Assembly: GCF_026230195.1 (NCBI RefSeq)
Contig: NZ_CP036501.1
Location: 1,984,001 to 2,048,000, forward strand
DNA from: Candidatus Paraluminiphilus aquimaris
Lineage (GTDB): Bacteria; Pseudomonadota; Gammaproteobacteria; Pseudomonadales; Halieaceae
Direction of reading: 5' to 3'
Length of the DNA: 64,000 bases
Below are positions 35,669 through 45,369 of this stretch, in pieces (the stretch's first letter is position 1; each line of letters starts with the position of its first letter). The notes below the pieces were generated by a model. It was not told the DNA's origin. It searched no databases and was given only the letters and a program-made list of their open reading frames with translations. A program made the position numbers and the translations under genes.

Positions 35669-36517
35669 ATGCAGAAAACGGTTGAATCACTTCCTACTTG
35701 GCTTCGTCGCATTGAGCGCTGGACCGTTCTTACCGGCGCCGGTGTCAGTGCGGCCTCTGGCATACCAACGTATCGCGATCGAGATGGGCGATGGCTTCGC
35801 GTTGATCCGATTCAACATCGAGAATTTGTCGAATCTTACAGTAAACGGCAACGCTACTGGGCGCGATCTATGGTGGGCTGGACGGGCGTGGATGCGGCCA
35901 TACCAAATGCTAATCACTATGCGCTGGCGGCGCTGGAACGTGCGGGTAAGATCGATACGCTGATAACGCAAAATGTCGATCGCTTGCACCAGCGGGCTGG
36001 ATCAAAAAATGTGATCGATCTGCATGGTCGGCTGGACCGTGCGGTGTGTCTTGATTGCGGCGCCCACGAGACAAGGGAGTCTTTGCAGGCACGGTTACTG
36101 GCAAATAATCCTTTTGTTCCAGAATACCGCCACATAGCGCGGCCCGATGGTGATGCAGACGTTCCCGAGGATTACATCTCGCGAATAAGCATCCCCGATT
36201 GCCAGTCTTGCGGCGGTACACTCATGCCTGACGTGGTGTTTTTTGGGGGCACAGTGCCAAAGCCACGGGTCGAGCTCTGCTCTGATGCCATCTCACGCTC
36301 GAGTGGATTACTGGTCGTCGGTAGTTCCTTGCAGGTCTATTCGGGTTTTCGGTTTTGTCGTCAGGCGGAAAAACACCGGATTCCAATCGTCATTGTTAAT
36401 GAAGGCCAGACACGTGCAGACGATCTGGCCACCCTTAAAATCTCAGCTAATGCGATGCAACGTTTGGTTGCCGCCGTAGACGAGCTTGTCCCTTCAACGG
36501 AGAAAAAAACCGCGTGA
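35669..36517 (+). CDS. NAD-dependent protein deacylase, Sir2 family
   Basis: Removes acyl groups from lysines using NAD. It has 282 residues: GAGVSAASGIPTYRD (23-37), TQNVDRLH (100-107), catalytic His119 in DLHG, and zinc cysteines CLDC (127-130) plus CQSC about 65 residues later, and GSSLQVYSGF for NAD ribose contact. It diverges from the TIGR01777 gene and overlaps the photolyase start by 4 bp (GTGA), so the two are translationally coupled. Its coupling to DNA repair is unusual to me; similar sirtuin-photolyase pairs may exist elsewhere. Confidence 0.9.
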   Translation: MQKTVESLPTWLRRIERWTVLTGAGVSAASGIPTYRDRDGRWLRVDPIQHREFVESYSKRQRYWARSMVGWTGVDAAIPNANHYALAALERAGKIDTLITQNVDRLHQRAGSKNVIDLHGRLDRAVCLDCGAHETRESLQARLLANNPFVPEYRHIARPDGDADVPEDYISRISIPDCQSCGGTLMPDVVFFGGTVPKPRVELCSDAISRSSGLLVVGSSLQVYSGFRFCRQAEKHRIPIVIVNEGQTRADDLATLKISANAMQRLVAAVDELVPSTEKKTA

Positions 36518-37959
36518 GCACGACCATTGTTTTATTCAGGCAGGATCTCAGGCTTCACGACCACCCAGCGCTCACAGCAGCCTCACAACGCGGTGCCGTC
36601 ATTCCCGTGTTCGTTCTTGACGATGAAGCCTGCGGGGATTGGCCCATGGGTGGCGCGAGTCGCTGGTGGCTCAAACAGAGCCTCCTAAAACTGGGACGTT
36701 CGATCGAGCAAATGCAGGGCAAGTTGGTGCTTCGCAAAGGTGACACAGTGGAGGTGCTGCGTGAGCTTCAAGCGGCGTCAGGGGCTGATGCGATCTATTT
36801 CTCTCGACAATACCAGCCATGGGCTGCAGGAACGGAAGCCGCCATCAATGAAGCCTTCAATGAGATTGGCGTCTCCGTGAAACGCTATCCGGGGACACTG
36901 CTTCATGAGCCAGGATCAGTACTCACTGGCTCGGGTACAGCATTCAAGGTCTTCACACCCTTTTGGCGAGCGGCGCTAAAAATGCCGATCGCCGCGCCGC
37001 TTCCTGCTCCGGCGGTTCAGTGGTCTGACGCCATGCCGGTCAGCGATGAGCTAGACGACTGGAAGCTGGACCCGAAGCAACAACATGGGATCCCCGATTG
37101 GGCGGATGGCTGGGAGGCGATGTGGGAGCCGGGTGAAGACGGCGCTCACCATGCTTTGGAGAGGTTTTTAGAAGCACCTGTTGCGCACTATTCCGAGGGC
37201 CGGGACATACCGGCAAAACGTTATACCTCACGCCTCGCGCCGCACCTTAAATTTGGGGAAATGTCACCCCGACAAGTCTGGGCCTCAGCACAGCAACGAA
37301 AGCTATCTGCGCCGCAGTGGAATGGCGCTATAGATAAGTTTCTCGCCGAAATCGGATGGCGAGAGTTTTGCTACCAACTAATCGATCTGTTCGGTGCCAT
37401 GCCTGACCGCCCATTTAAACAACAGTTTTCAGGTTTTCCCTGGGATAACAGTGTCGATCATCTGCGCGCTTGGCAACGTGGCATGACAGGCTATCCCATC
37501 GTCGATGCAGGGATGAGAGAACTGTGGCAAACGGGTTTCATGCATAACCGCGTTCGGATGATCGTTGCCTCATTTTTAACGAAGCACTTGCTTGTCCATT
37601 GGATAGAAGGTGAACGGTGGTTCTGGGATTGCCTTTTAGACGCCGATATCGCCTCAAATGCCTGCAGTTGGCAATGGGTTGCCGGCTCCGGGGCTGATGC
37701 GGCACCCTATTTCCGTATCTTCAACCCCATTGCTCAAGGCCAAAAATTCGATCCTGAGGGCGACTACGTTAAACGTTGGTGTCCGGAACTGGCAGAACTT
37801 CCAAAGAAGTTCCTCCATGAACCCTGGGAGGCGCCTGCGTTGACCCTAGCCGGCGCCGGTGTCGCGCTTGGCGAAAACTATCCGCACCCCATCGTTGACC
37901 ATAAAACCGCTCGGCAAGGAGCTCTTGACGCCTACGAAGTCATCAAGAAAGCAGGCTAA
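36514..37959 (+). CDS. Class I deoxyribodipyrimidine photolyase
   Basis: Flavoenzyme that repairs UV-induced cyclobutane pyrimidine dimers with blue light. It has 481 residues, starting with GTG inside the sirtuin stop. The N-terminal antenna domain starts TTIVLFRQDLRLHDHPAL. The C-terminal FAD domain holds RGMTGYPIVDAGMRELW, HNRVRMIVASFLTKHL and WQWVAGSGADAAPYFRIFNP, the classical class I photolyase/cryptochrome pattern. A cryptochrome would look similar, but the motifs fit repair. Its end overlaps the convergent cyclase gene by 4 bp. Confidence 0.93.
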   Translation: MSTTIVLFRQDLRLHDHPALTAASQRGAVIPVFVLDDEACGDWPMGGASRWWLKQSLLKLGRSIEQMQGKLVLRKGDTVEVLRELQAASGADAIYFSRQYQPWAAGTEAAINEAFNEIGVSVKRYPGTLLHEPGSVLTGSGTAFKVFTPFWRAALKMPIAAPLPAPAVQWSDAMPVSDELDDWKLDPKQQHGIPDWADGWEAMWEPGEDGAHHALERFLEAPVAHYSEGRDIPAKRYTSRLAPHLKFGEMSPRQVWASAQQRKLSAPQWNGAIDKFLAEIGWREFCYQLIDLFGAMPDRPFKQQFSGFPWDNSVDHLRAWQRGMTGYPIVDAGMRELWQTGFMHNRVRMIVASFLTKHLLVHWIEGERWFWDCLLDADIASNACSWQWVAGSGADAAPYFRIFNPIAQGQKFDPEGDYVKRWCPELAELPKKFLHEPWEAPALTLAGAGVALGENYPHPIVDHKTARQGALDAYEVIKKAG

Positions 37960-38744
37960 GCCTCATCGATAATCGCCACTGCTCGCGTCCACCCGGCCGA
38001 GCCACCGCGGACTTTGTGAGGGAAGCAGCTGACCGTGAAACCATGGTCGGGCAAAACCTCTAGATTGTGCATCTTCTCAAGGTGGCAGTAGCCGATATCG
38101 CGTCCGGCCTTGTGCCCCTCCCAAATAATACGTGCGTCTTTGTCTGCGGCGTAGCGCTCAGCGGTATAACTAAACGGCGCATCCCAACTCCACGCATCGG
38201 TCCCGGTGACACGAACACCCCGCTCTAGCAGGTACATTGTCGCTTCATAACCCATCCCAGCCCCTGCATTCACATAGTCTTCGCTTCCGTAACGCTTACC
38301 TGCGGAAGTATTGACAAGAACGATGGTTAAGGGCGATAGATCGACCTCTATTCGCGCAAGCTCAGCCTCAACGTCGGCCGCAGTCACGACATACCCATCT
38401 GGCTTGTCTCTGAAATCCAGCTTCACTCCGGGCTGGAAACACCATTCAAGGGGCACCTCATCGATGGTGATTGCCCTCTCAGCACCTCCCGCTTTGTTAT
38501 TCATGGTGCTGTGGTAGTGGTAAGGCGCATCAAGGTGCGTTCCGTTGTGCGTGCAGAGCTGAACCATCTCGATCGCCCAGCCCTCGCTGTCTGGCAGCTC
38601 AGATTTATCGAGGCCCTCAAAGAAGTCAGCCATTTGCTCGGCTCCCGCATCGTGCCGAATGTAGTCAATTTTTGGACGCATGGGTGGTGGGTCACTCACC
38701 ACGTCATTTTCGAGATAAATAGACAAGTCGATGAATCGGCGCAC
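37956..38744 (-). CDS. Cyclase family protein (kynurenine formamidase-like)
   Basis: Metal-dependent hydrolase of the KynB/cyclase superfamily, 262 residues. The family motif HxGTHxDxPxH appears as CTHNGTHLDAPYHYH, and the N-terminal IDLSIYLENDV fits. KynB proteins are about 210 residues; this is longer and lies beside no other kynurenine gene, so it may open another cyclic amide or be an isatin-hydrolase-like enzyme. Convergent with the photolyase gene. Confidence 0.82.
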   Translation of the reverse strand: MRRFIDLSIYLENDVVSDPPPMRPKIDYIRHDAGAEQMADFFEGLDKSELPDSEGWAIEMVQLCTHNGTHLDAPYHYHSTMNNKAGGAERAITIDEVPLEWCFQPGVKLDFRDKPDGYVVTAADVEAELARIEVDLSPLTIVLVNTSAGKRYGSEDYVNAGAGMGYEATMYLLERGVRVTGTDAWSWDAPFSYTAERYAADKDARIIWEGHKAGRDIGYCHLEKMHNLEVLPDHGFTVSCFPHKVRGGSAGWTRAVAIIDEA

Positions 38745-38895
38745 GGTTGGCCTCCTCTGCTAGCTCATAAACAATTCGTTGCAATCATGTCTGACTTTAC
38801 CCGCACTAGCAGGTGACATCTAACACTTATGCATCTTGGCAAAATTCATTCTCGAGACTAATGTTCACGACAAATTAATGTGTTGTGGATGCACT

Positions 38896-40269
38896 ATGAA
38901 TTTCTTCAATAAAAAACTACTGCTTCTGAGCGCCGCATGCTTGAGTCCACTCGCCAACGCCGAGGCGCCCTATCCGTCAACCTACACGGCACCTGAGCAC
39001 AATCCAACGCTGATCACCAACGCTACGGTGTTGACAGGAGATGGTCAGCGTCTTGAGGGCGCCAGTGTTTATTTTGTGAACGGCAAAATCGTCGAGGTAA
39101 CTGACAGTGCGCCCGAATTGGCAGCCAATACACGAGTGATCGATGCGAAGGGACGATGGGTCACGCCCGGCGTGATTGACGTGCACTCGCATTTAGGGGT
39201 CTATCCCTCCCCTGATGTTGACGCGCACTCAGATGGAAACGAGGCGACAGCGCCCGTCACGGCCGAAGTTTGGGCAGAACACAGTATTTGGCCACAGGAC
39301 CCCGGTTTTGGCCGCGCGCTGGCCGGTGGCGTCACGACGCTGCAGATCTTGCCAGGCTCGGCAAACTTGTTCGGTGGACGTGCCGTCACTTTAAAGAATG
39401 TCGCTTCGGTGTCCTATCAAGGCATGAAGTTTCCCGGCGCGCCCTATGGCCTAAAAATGGCCTGCGGCGAGAATCCAAAACGGGTCTACGGCAGGAAAGG
39501 CAGTGGGCCGTCTACGCGCATGGGTAATATCGCAGGCTACCGAACAGCATGGATCAAAGCGCAAGACTATCGTGATGAGCACGCCCAATACGCTGCGCTA
39601 ACTCGCGAAGAACAAAAAGAGACCACAAGGCCAAAACGTGACCTCGAACTTGAGACACTCGCCGGGGTGCTCGACGGAGAGATCATCATTCACATGCATT
39701 GTTACCGAGCGGACGAGATGCTAACCATCTTAGATCTCGCTAAGGAGTTCGATTACAAGGTGGGTACATTCCACCACGGTGTCGAGGCCTACAAGATTGC
39801 CGATGAACTTGCAGAAAATGATGTCTGCGGGGCGCTGTGGGCTGACTGGTGGGGCTTCAAGATGGAAGCCTACGATGGAATTCAGGAAAATATTGCCCTC
39901 GTTGATCGTCCCGACGGCAGTTGTGCCGTCGTGCACTCCGACTCTGATGAAGGCATCCAGCGACTGAATCAAGAAGCAGCCAAAGCCATGAGCCGCGGGG
40001 TCAAGGCGGGATTAGACATTCCGCCCGAGCGTGCGATCACGTGGATTACATCTAACGCCGCGAAGTCACTCGGCATTGAAGATAAAACGGGGACACTTGC
40101 AGCAGGAAAGATGGCTGATGTTGTGCTGTGGAGCGGTAACCCTTTTAGCGTGTATACCAAAGCCGACCACGTCTTTATTGACGGCGTCCACCGCTACGAC
40201 AGGTTGAACCCTGAGTTACAGCCGGTTTCTGATTTCGAGCTTGGACAACTACTGGAGGCGGGAGAATGA
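38896..40269 (+). CDS. Exported amidohydrolase family protein (intact metal site)
   Basis: Amidohydrolase of 458 residues from ATG 38896, which leaves a signal peptide (FFNKKLLLLSAACLSPLANA). The imidazolonepropionase-like layout is complete: first metal motif VIDVHSHLG, a central His in IIIHMHCY, FHHGVEAY, and the final Asp in VVHSDSDEG, then the C-terminal beta cap ADVVLWSGNPF. It overlaps the next amidohydrolase by 4 bp (ATGA). Probable periplasmic hydrolase; the substrate is unknown. Confidence 0.87.
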   Translation: MNFFNKKLLLLSAACLSPLANAEAPYPSTYTAPEHNPTLITNATVLTGDGQRLEGASVYFVNGKIVEVTDSAPELAANTRVIDAKGRWVTPGVIDVHSHLGVYPSPDVDAHSDGNEATAPVTAEVWAEHSIWPQDPGFGRALAGGVTTLQILPGSANLFGGRAVTLKNVASVSYQGMKFPGAPYGLKMACGENPKRVYGRKGSGPSTRMGNIAGYRTAWIKAQDYRDEHAQYAALTREEQKETTRPKRDLELETLAGVLDGEIIIHMHCYRADEMLTILDLAKEFDYKVGTFHHGVEAYKIADELAENDVCGALWADWWGFKMEAYDGIQENIALVDRPDGSCAVVHSDSDEGIQRLNQEAAKAMSRGVKAGLDIPPERAITWITSNAAKSLGIEDKTGTLAAGKMADVVLWSGNPFSVYTKADHVFIDGVHRYDRLNPELQPVSDFELGQLLEAGE

Positions 40270-41492
40270 AGCGTTTATTGATTGGCCTTTTGATTGCCCC
40301 ATCCGCTTTTGCAGACAGCGTTCTTGTCACAAATGCAAATTTGATGAGCATGGGGCCGCTGGGTACGCAACATGGCGTCAGTGTGCTGATCGAGGATGAC
40401 GTTATTGCTGACATTGGGACAAACATTACGACTGTTGCAGATACCGTCATCGATGCCAACGGCGCGATTGTGACACCCGCATTATTTGCAGGCGCTACCG
40501 CCACCGGTTTGGTGGAGGTCAATGCGGTTCGAGAATCAGCCGATGGCTCAATGAGTGACACCAAGGACAACACGGTCCAGGTCGGGTTCGACGTACGAGA
40601 CGCCTACTCCCCAATGTCGTCGGTCGTGGGCGTGACGCGCGTGGAGGGCTTTGGCTATTCGTTGCTAATGGCGAGTGGCGGCCAGTATTCTGTCGCAGGT
40701 AGAGGATCGCTTGTGGACTTTGACGGCGGGTTCGAGAGCTTTAATGGCAGCGATGTTCTATTCGTCGATGTCGGTGGCTATGCCGCTGACAAGGTCGGTG
40801 GCTCGCGCGCTGCCCACTGGATGTTACTCGACGGGATCATGGCTGACTTAAAGCGTCGGAGTTCCGAGCGGGAGTACTTGAGTCAGTCAGGTAAAGAGCA
40901 CCTAAAAGATCTTACCAAGAATGGCGTATTCGTATTTAGTGCAAACCGTGCGGCCGACATCAGAAAGGTCATCTCCTTTTCAAACGAATACCGTCTGAAC
41001 AGTGTTATCACCGGAGGCCGTGAAGCTTGGCTTTTAGCTGATGAATTAGCAGCGGCAGACATCCCCGTGATGGTTAATGGGCTCGATAACCTGCCCTCAA
41101 ATTTTGATGCGCTTGGTTCCCGCTTAGACAATGCGGCTCTTTTACATGACGCAGGTGTGCAAGTCCTGTTCACCAGTGGCGAGACTCACAATGCACGTAA
41201 AGTTCGCCAAGGTGCCGGGGCAGCGGTAGCTCATGGCATGCCGCACGAAGCCGCTGTCGAGGCCATGACGACTACGCCTAGCCGTGTTTTCGGTGGCCGT
41301 GTCAGAGCACTAGAGGTTGGAAACCGCGCAGATATGGTTATCTGGAGTGGCGATCCGCTTGAGGTCACAAGTTATGCCACCAGTGTCATCCTAAAGGGTG
41401 AAGTGACCTCAATGGCGACGCGTCAGAGTAAACTACTTGAGCGCTATCTTCCCGAAGATGCAGGTCTTGGTCGGGCGTACATCAATCGGTGA
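40266..41492 (+). CDS. Exported amidohydrolase-like protein lacking the HxH metal motif
   Basis: Paralogue of the preceding gene, 408 residues, with a short signal peptide (LLIGLLIAPSAFA). Where amidohydrolases have HxH after VTPG, this reads VTPALFAGATATGLVE. The C-terminal HNARKVRQGAGAA segment and ADMVIWSGDPLEV cap are retained, so it keeps the fold but should not bind the usual metal. As a partner of the intact upstream enzyme it could be a structural subunit; the two would then form a heteromer. That is inference from the ATGA overlap and motif loss. Confidence 0.85.
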   Translation: MKRLLIGLLIAPSAFADSVLVTNANLMSMGPLGTQHGVSVLIEDDVIADIGTNITTVADTVIDANGAIVTPALFAGATATGLVEVNAVRESADGSMSDTKDNTVQVGFDVRDAYSPMSSVVGVTRVEGFGYSLLMASGGQYSVAGRGSLVDFDGGFESFNGSDVLFVDVGGYAADKVGGSRAAHWMLLDGIMADLKRRSSEREYLSQSGKEHLKDLTKNGVFVFSANRAADIRKVISFSNEYRLNSVITGGREAWLLADELAAADIPVMVNGLDNLPSNFDALGSRLDNAALLHDAGVQVLFTSGETHNARKVRQGAGAAVAHGMPHEAAVEAMTTTPSRVFGGRVRALEVGNRADMVIWSGDPLEVTSYATSVILKGEVTSMATRQSKLLERYLPEDAGLGRAYINR

Positions 41493-41493
41493 T

Positions 41494-42936
41494 TTAGTCA
41501 CTCGACGATTCGTTTATGCGCGATAGGGTTGCGGTCGTCGAATGACCCTCAAGAAAATCCAGAATAATGACTTCGCCACCCGTGGCGATGACATGTTCAT
41601 GCCCTGCGATGTCAGCGACGGCGTAGTCTCCCCCTTTAACCAAGACATCTGGTGAAACTGCCTCTATCAAACGCGCAGGCGTATCTTCAGTAAACGGCAC
41701 GACGTAGGAAACCGACCTGAGGCCCGCTAACACCTCCATGCGCGCGCTCAACGCGTTTACTGGCCGCTCTGGGCCTTTTAAACGGGACACCGAGGCATCG
41801 TCGTTGACCGCAACGATCAACACATCACCGAGCGCTGAAGCGGACTCTAGATAGCTAACGTGCCCTGGATGAAGAAGGTCAAAACAGCCGTTCGTCATAA
41901 CCACACGTTGATTGTTAGCTTTGATTTGCGACAGCGCCGCCAACAACGAAGTCTCGTCGACAACACCAAAATCCGGCGGCACGTTAACGACGGACTCGCC
42001 ATTTGCCGCAAGCGCCAATTCATCACGAGATATGGATGCAGTTCCCACCTTACCAACAACCAACCCCGCGGCAATGTTGGCAAGTCGCGTTGCATGCTCG
42101 AGAGAGGTTTGACTGGCAATACCCGCTGCAACCGCCGAAATAACCGTATCGCCCGCCCCCGTTACATCAAACACCTCTTTGGCCAGCGCGGGCAGATGCA
42201 GTGCTTCCCCCGCTCTAGGCTGGAGCGTCATGCCACGCTCGCTTCGTGTGACTAAAACGGCGTCAAACTCAAACTCCTGACAAAGCGCCCTCGCTGCCGC
42301 ACTAATTTTGGTATCTGACTGCTCGCAGGGACCCGCAACCGCCTCAAACTCCGAAAGATTAGGCGTGATCATTGTGGCACCACGGTATCGCGAGAAATCG
42401 CTACCTTTTGGATCGACAAGGCAGGGGATTTTTTGTGACCGACAGACCTCTATCAACGCCTCAACGCGGCATAAAGTGCCTTTTGCGTAATCGCTGAGCA
42501 GGACAACATCGTGTTCAGCAATAAGATTGCTTACGTATTGAATGAACATATCGTCAGCGTAGTCGTCGAAAGGGGCTTCGAAATCCATGCGAATGAGCTG
42601 CTGATTCCGGCTTAAGACCCTAAGCTTGACGATTGTTTCAGCGGCGCATGGCATCACCGACCATCTCACTCCACGGCTTTCGACAGCCCTTCGTAAAACG
42701 TTTGCGTGCTCGTCGTCACCCGCCAGGCCCGAGAGCGTGGTACTTACGCCTAAAGCAGCCAGATTCACCGCTACGTTCCCTGCACCACCGGGACGGTCGT
42801 CAACCTCACCAACATTGACAACGGGCACTGGGGCCTCCGGACTCATTCGCGTTGCGCTGCCATGCCAGAATCGATCCAACATGACATCGCCAATGACGAG
42901 GACCTTCGCCTTTCCAAAATCCGGGATATTAGCCAT
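41494..42936 (-). CDS. hldE: Bifunctional HldE: heptose 7-phosphate kinase and heptose 1-phosphate adenylyltransferase
   Basis: Two-step enzyme of ADP-heptose synthesis for LPS inner core. It has 480 residues: an N-terminal PfkB-like kinase (RPGGAGNVAVNLAALG, the anion-hole DVTGAGDTVISA) to about residue 320, and a C-terminal cytidylyltransferase-type domain with TNGCFDLLHPGHVSYLE. Its start overlaps the upstream GT9 gene stop by 8 bp. GmhA and GmhB of the same pathway lie at 46,078-47,198. Confidence 0.96.
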   Translation of the reverse strand: MANIPDFGKAKVLVIGDVMLDRFWHGSATRMSPEAPVPVVNVGEVDDRPGGAGNVAVNLAALGVSTTLSGLAGDDEHANVLRRAVESRGVRWSVMPCAAETIVKLRVLSRNQQLIRMDFEAPFDDYADDMFIQYVSNLIAEHDVVLLSDYAKGTLCRVEALIEVCRSQKIPCLVDPKGSDFSRYRGATMITPNLSEFEAVAGPCEQSDTKISAAARALCQEFEFDAVLVTRSERGMTLQPRAGEALHLPALAKEVFDVTGAGDTVISAVAAGIASQTSLEHATRLANIAAGLVVGKVGTASISRDELALAANGESVVNVPPDFGVVDETSLLAALSQIKANNQRVVMTNGCFDLLHPGHVSYLESASALGDVLIVAVNDDASVSRLKGPERPVNALSARMEVLAGLRSVSYVVPFTEDTPARLIEAVSPDVLVKGGDYAVADIAGHEHVIATGGEVIILDFLEGHSTTATLSRINESSSD

Positions 42937-43996
42937 GAACTATTTCTCTTTCCTTATCCACCTGCTGAGGTGGCACAGCCAAAACATGCTCTAAGGCATC
43001 CAACACCTCCGATGGGACTAACGCAGCCATGCAAGTAAACGCGCCACCACAACTCGGCCGTCGCTTACAGGGCGCACAGTCTAGATCGTGGTAAATCACA
43101 CGGACATTATTGCGCTCTGTTTCCGTGTAGGGACAGGTAGACCCAAAAAGCGCCACCGTTGGTACCCCTGCAGCAACTCCCATATGCGTAAGGCCGGTAT
43201 CGACTCCGATAACTGCTCTGGCCTTACTGACCAAGCTCGCACTGACACCCAAAGGGTGGGTCCCCACCCAACTTTCTGCGTTCAGCCCTTTGAGCATTTC
43301 GGCCGCCTCGGCACGATCCGCAGGTCCTCCAAGGCAGGCCACTTTATGTCCCTGAGCAACCAGTGTCTGAATGAGGGAGCGCCAGTGCGCCCTCGTCCAA
43401 TGCTTCTGAGGTCGCGTGGTAAAGGGCGCTACTGCGATATAGCTCATTGGCGCGGCAATCGCCTCAGCTCTTGATTGATCTTCATCCGTCACGCCAAGAA
43501 CCATCTTAAATTCCTGAGTATCCCAACCCAGTTCTTCGGCTAACCCAAGGTATTCTGAGCTGATTCTGGACGTTATTTGCTTGGGGTATCGTTGGGTGAG
43601 CAACAGTCCATTAGGCTCCTTTGAATGAAAGCCAACGCGCTGGGAGCTACCCGTCAGCCAGGCCAAAAAAGCACTTTTTAGCAAACCCTGTGCGTCTACC
43701 ACCAGGTCGTAATCTCTCGATCGAAGTTCTCGCCTGAAACCGGTAATGGCCTTAAAAAGCGCTACTAGGCGCTTCTCTTCCCAAAGCGCTCGCCATTCTT
43801 GGCGTGGCCAGAGAATAACGCGTCCAATAGACGGCATACCTACGAGTAGCGGCCGTACCACGCCCTCTGCTAACCAGTCGATTTCAGCATCTGGAAATTG
43901 ACGTTTACAGGCTTCAACCAATGGCGACGCAAACACCACATCGCCGATTGCACTAAGACGGATGATCAGAACACGCTTTGGGGAAGATACTGACAT
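42929..43996 (-). CDS. Glycosyltransferase family 9, heptosyltransferase-like
   Basis: Adds heptose to LPS inner core (WaaC/WaaF family, GT9). It has 355 residues: GDVVFASPLVEACKRQFPDAE start, and VIGVDTGLTHMGVAAGVPTVALFG donor-binding region. The short distance to hldE (8-bp overlap) and a ligase just upstream fit an LPS-core operon. Whether it is heptosyltransferase I or II I cannot settle. Confidence 0.9.
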   Translation of the reverse strand: MSVSSPKRVLIIRLSAIGDVVFASPLVEACKRQFPDAEIDWLAEGVVRPLLVGMPSIGRVILWPRQEWRALWEEKRLVALFKAITGFRRELRSRDYDLVVDAQGLLKSAFLAWLTGSSQRVGFHSKEPNGLLLTQRYPKQITSRISSEYLGLAEELGWDTQEFKMVLGVTDEDQSRAEAIAAPMSYIAVAPFTTRPQKHWTRAHWRSLIQTLVAQGHKVACLGGPADRAEAAEMLKGLNAESWVGTHPLGVSASLVSKARAVIGVDTGLTHMGVAAGVPTVALFGSTCPYTETERNNVRVIYHDLDCAPCKRRPSCGGAFTCMAALVPSEVLDALEHVLAVPPQQVDKEREIVHG

Positions 43997-44003
43997 TGTC
44001 GAA

Positions 44004-45221
44004 TCAATCGGGAGCGATAACCGGCGGCTTCACGGGGTATGAGCAGTCTCTGTCCAAGGCAATAAGCAGTGTGAAGGTGAGAAAAATCAGATTGCCGCCA
44101 ATATAACTGTAAATACCGACGGCGGTCCCAATGGGAAATATTGCGAGTATCGCCACTAAGCCCGCAACGGCCACGGGCATCCGCTCATCCATCAGGTAGC
44201 CCCAGAGAAAATAAAGCAACAGACCGTAGCCTACTAACCCCACAACACCCGTTTCTGCCATGATTTCGAGCAACGTAAGATGTGGGTGCCACGTCTCAGA
44301 TACCCCTGTCCCGAGGAATATTTCCTGTCCCACAGCAAAGGTACCAAAACCTCTCATACCAACGCCGGTAAACCAATGTTCCTTGAACGCTATCCAGGCA
44401 CTCTCCCACAACTGGGGTTGATATAAGATCGATTGGTAACGGGCCGGTGCTTCCGCGATCGTGCTCACTTGTCCCGTTACAATCGACAAGTATGAGCCTA
44501 TGAGCAACCCAATAATTCCGGAGACAACAAAACCTGTAATTTGTCGTTTAGCGCCGACTTCGGGGTGCCGTAATGCCAGCACCGCCCACGCCGCAAGGCC
44601 AATTAATGCGAGCACGGCCGAGGACTGATGGCTGCTCATGACAATGGCGGCGTAGACTGGCAAGGAAAGAATTCCAATACCAATCCCACCGGCTCGTCGC
44701 AGCGCCTCCAAAAAGAAAGGCGACAGAATGGCGATGGTCGCACCGTAGCCCAGCTGCAGCGAGCCGGTTACCACCGCGCCAGATTCCCCTAACTCTATCA
44801 GTGGGTCGCCCAACAGACTTACCCCTGTCAATAACTGGATAAAGCCATCAATTGCCCACGCTACGAGCAAAATACCCAGCCAGGACATGATTTGTTTTGC
44901 ATCGCCCTCTTCTAGCTTTGCGCTGAGTACAACCCAGGCAGCAAAGCCGTAAGCTGCAAAACGGAAAGCCGCGGATAGACCACGATCCGGATTGACCGAC
45001 ATGATGAGACTAATAAAACCCGGTATCGCTATACACGAAAACAGTAACGCGGCGCGCTTCATGCCCTCTGTCGATACGACCGCCTTACGGTCGGTCAACA
45101 AGCCACCCAGGGTCACCACCACCATAAGCCAGATCAACTGGCGCGTAGCGACACTCACAGCGAGCGAGAAAAATAAAAACACCCACATTAGCGGGGCTGG
45201 AATCAACGTTTGCTGCGGCAT
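44004..45221 (-). CDS. O-antigen ligase family membrane protein
   Basis: Polytopic membrane protein of 405 residues from ATG 45221 with about 10-12 hydrophobic helices. The Wzy_C-type signature HLTLLEIMAETGVVGLVGYG is present near residue 310. Members either ligate O-antigen to lipid A-core (WaaL) or polymerise it (Wzy); adjacency to the core heptosyltransferase and hldE favours a ligase. The gap to the GT9 gene is 7 bp. Confidence 0.82.
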   Translation of the reverse strand: MPQQTLIPAPLMWVFLFFSLAVSVATRQLIWLMVVVTLGGLLTDRKAVVSTEGMKRAALLFSCIAIPGFISLIMSVNPDRGLSAAFRFAAYGFAAWVVLSAKLEEGDAKQIMSWLGILLVAWAIDGFIQLLTGVSLLGDPLIELGESGAVVTGSLQLGYGATIAILSPFFLEALRRAGGIGIGILSLPVYAAIVMSSHQSSAVLALIGLAAWAVLALRHPEVGAKRQITGFVVSGIIGLLIGSYLSIVTGQVSTIAEAPARYQSILYQPQLWESAWIAFKEHWFTGVGMRGFGTFAVGQEIFLGTGVSETWHPHLTLLEIMAETGVVGLVGYGLLLYFLWGYLMDERMPVAVAGLVAILAIFPIGTAVGIYSYIGGNLIFLTFTLLIALDRDCSYPVKPPVIAPD

Positions 45222-45369
45222 TATTGTGACTATTGGGCTGCTTTGAGTTCCGTGGATACGTTCTCGAGAGTAACGAAATGCATAGCCCAACTCCAGCTAA
45301 CACCCGTTAATAAGCGGAAAATCAACAATTTAACTTGCACCGTTCATCGACAGCGTGTTTCATCGCCAC

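Noticed and set aside
42626-42994. 122-residue open frame antisense to hldE
   Set aside because: It covers the kinase domain of hldE in a shadow frame and has no known motif.
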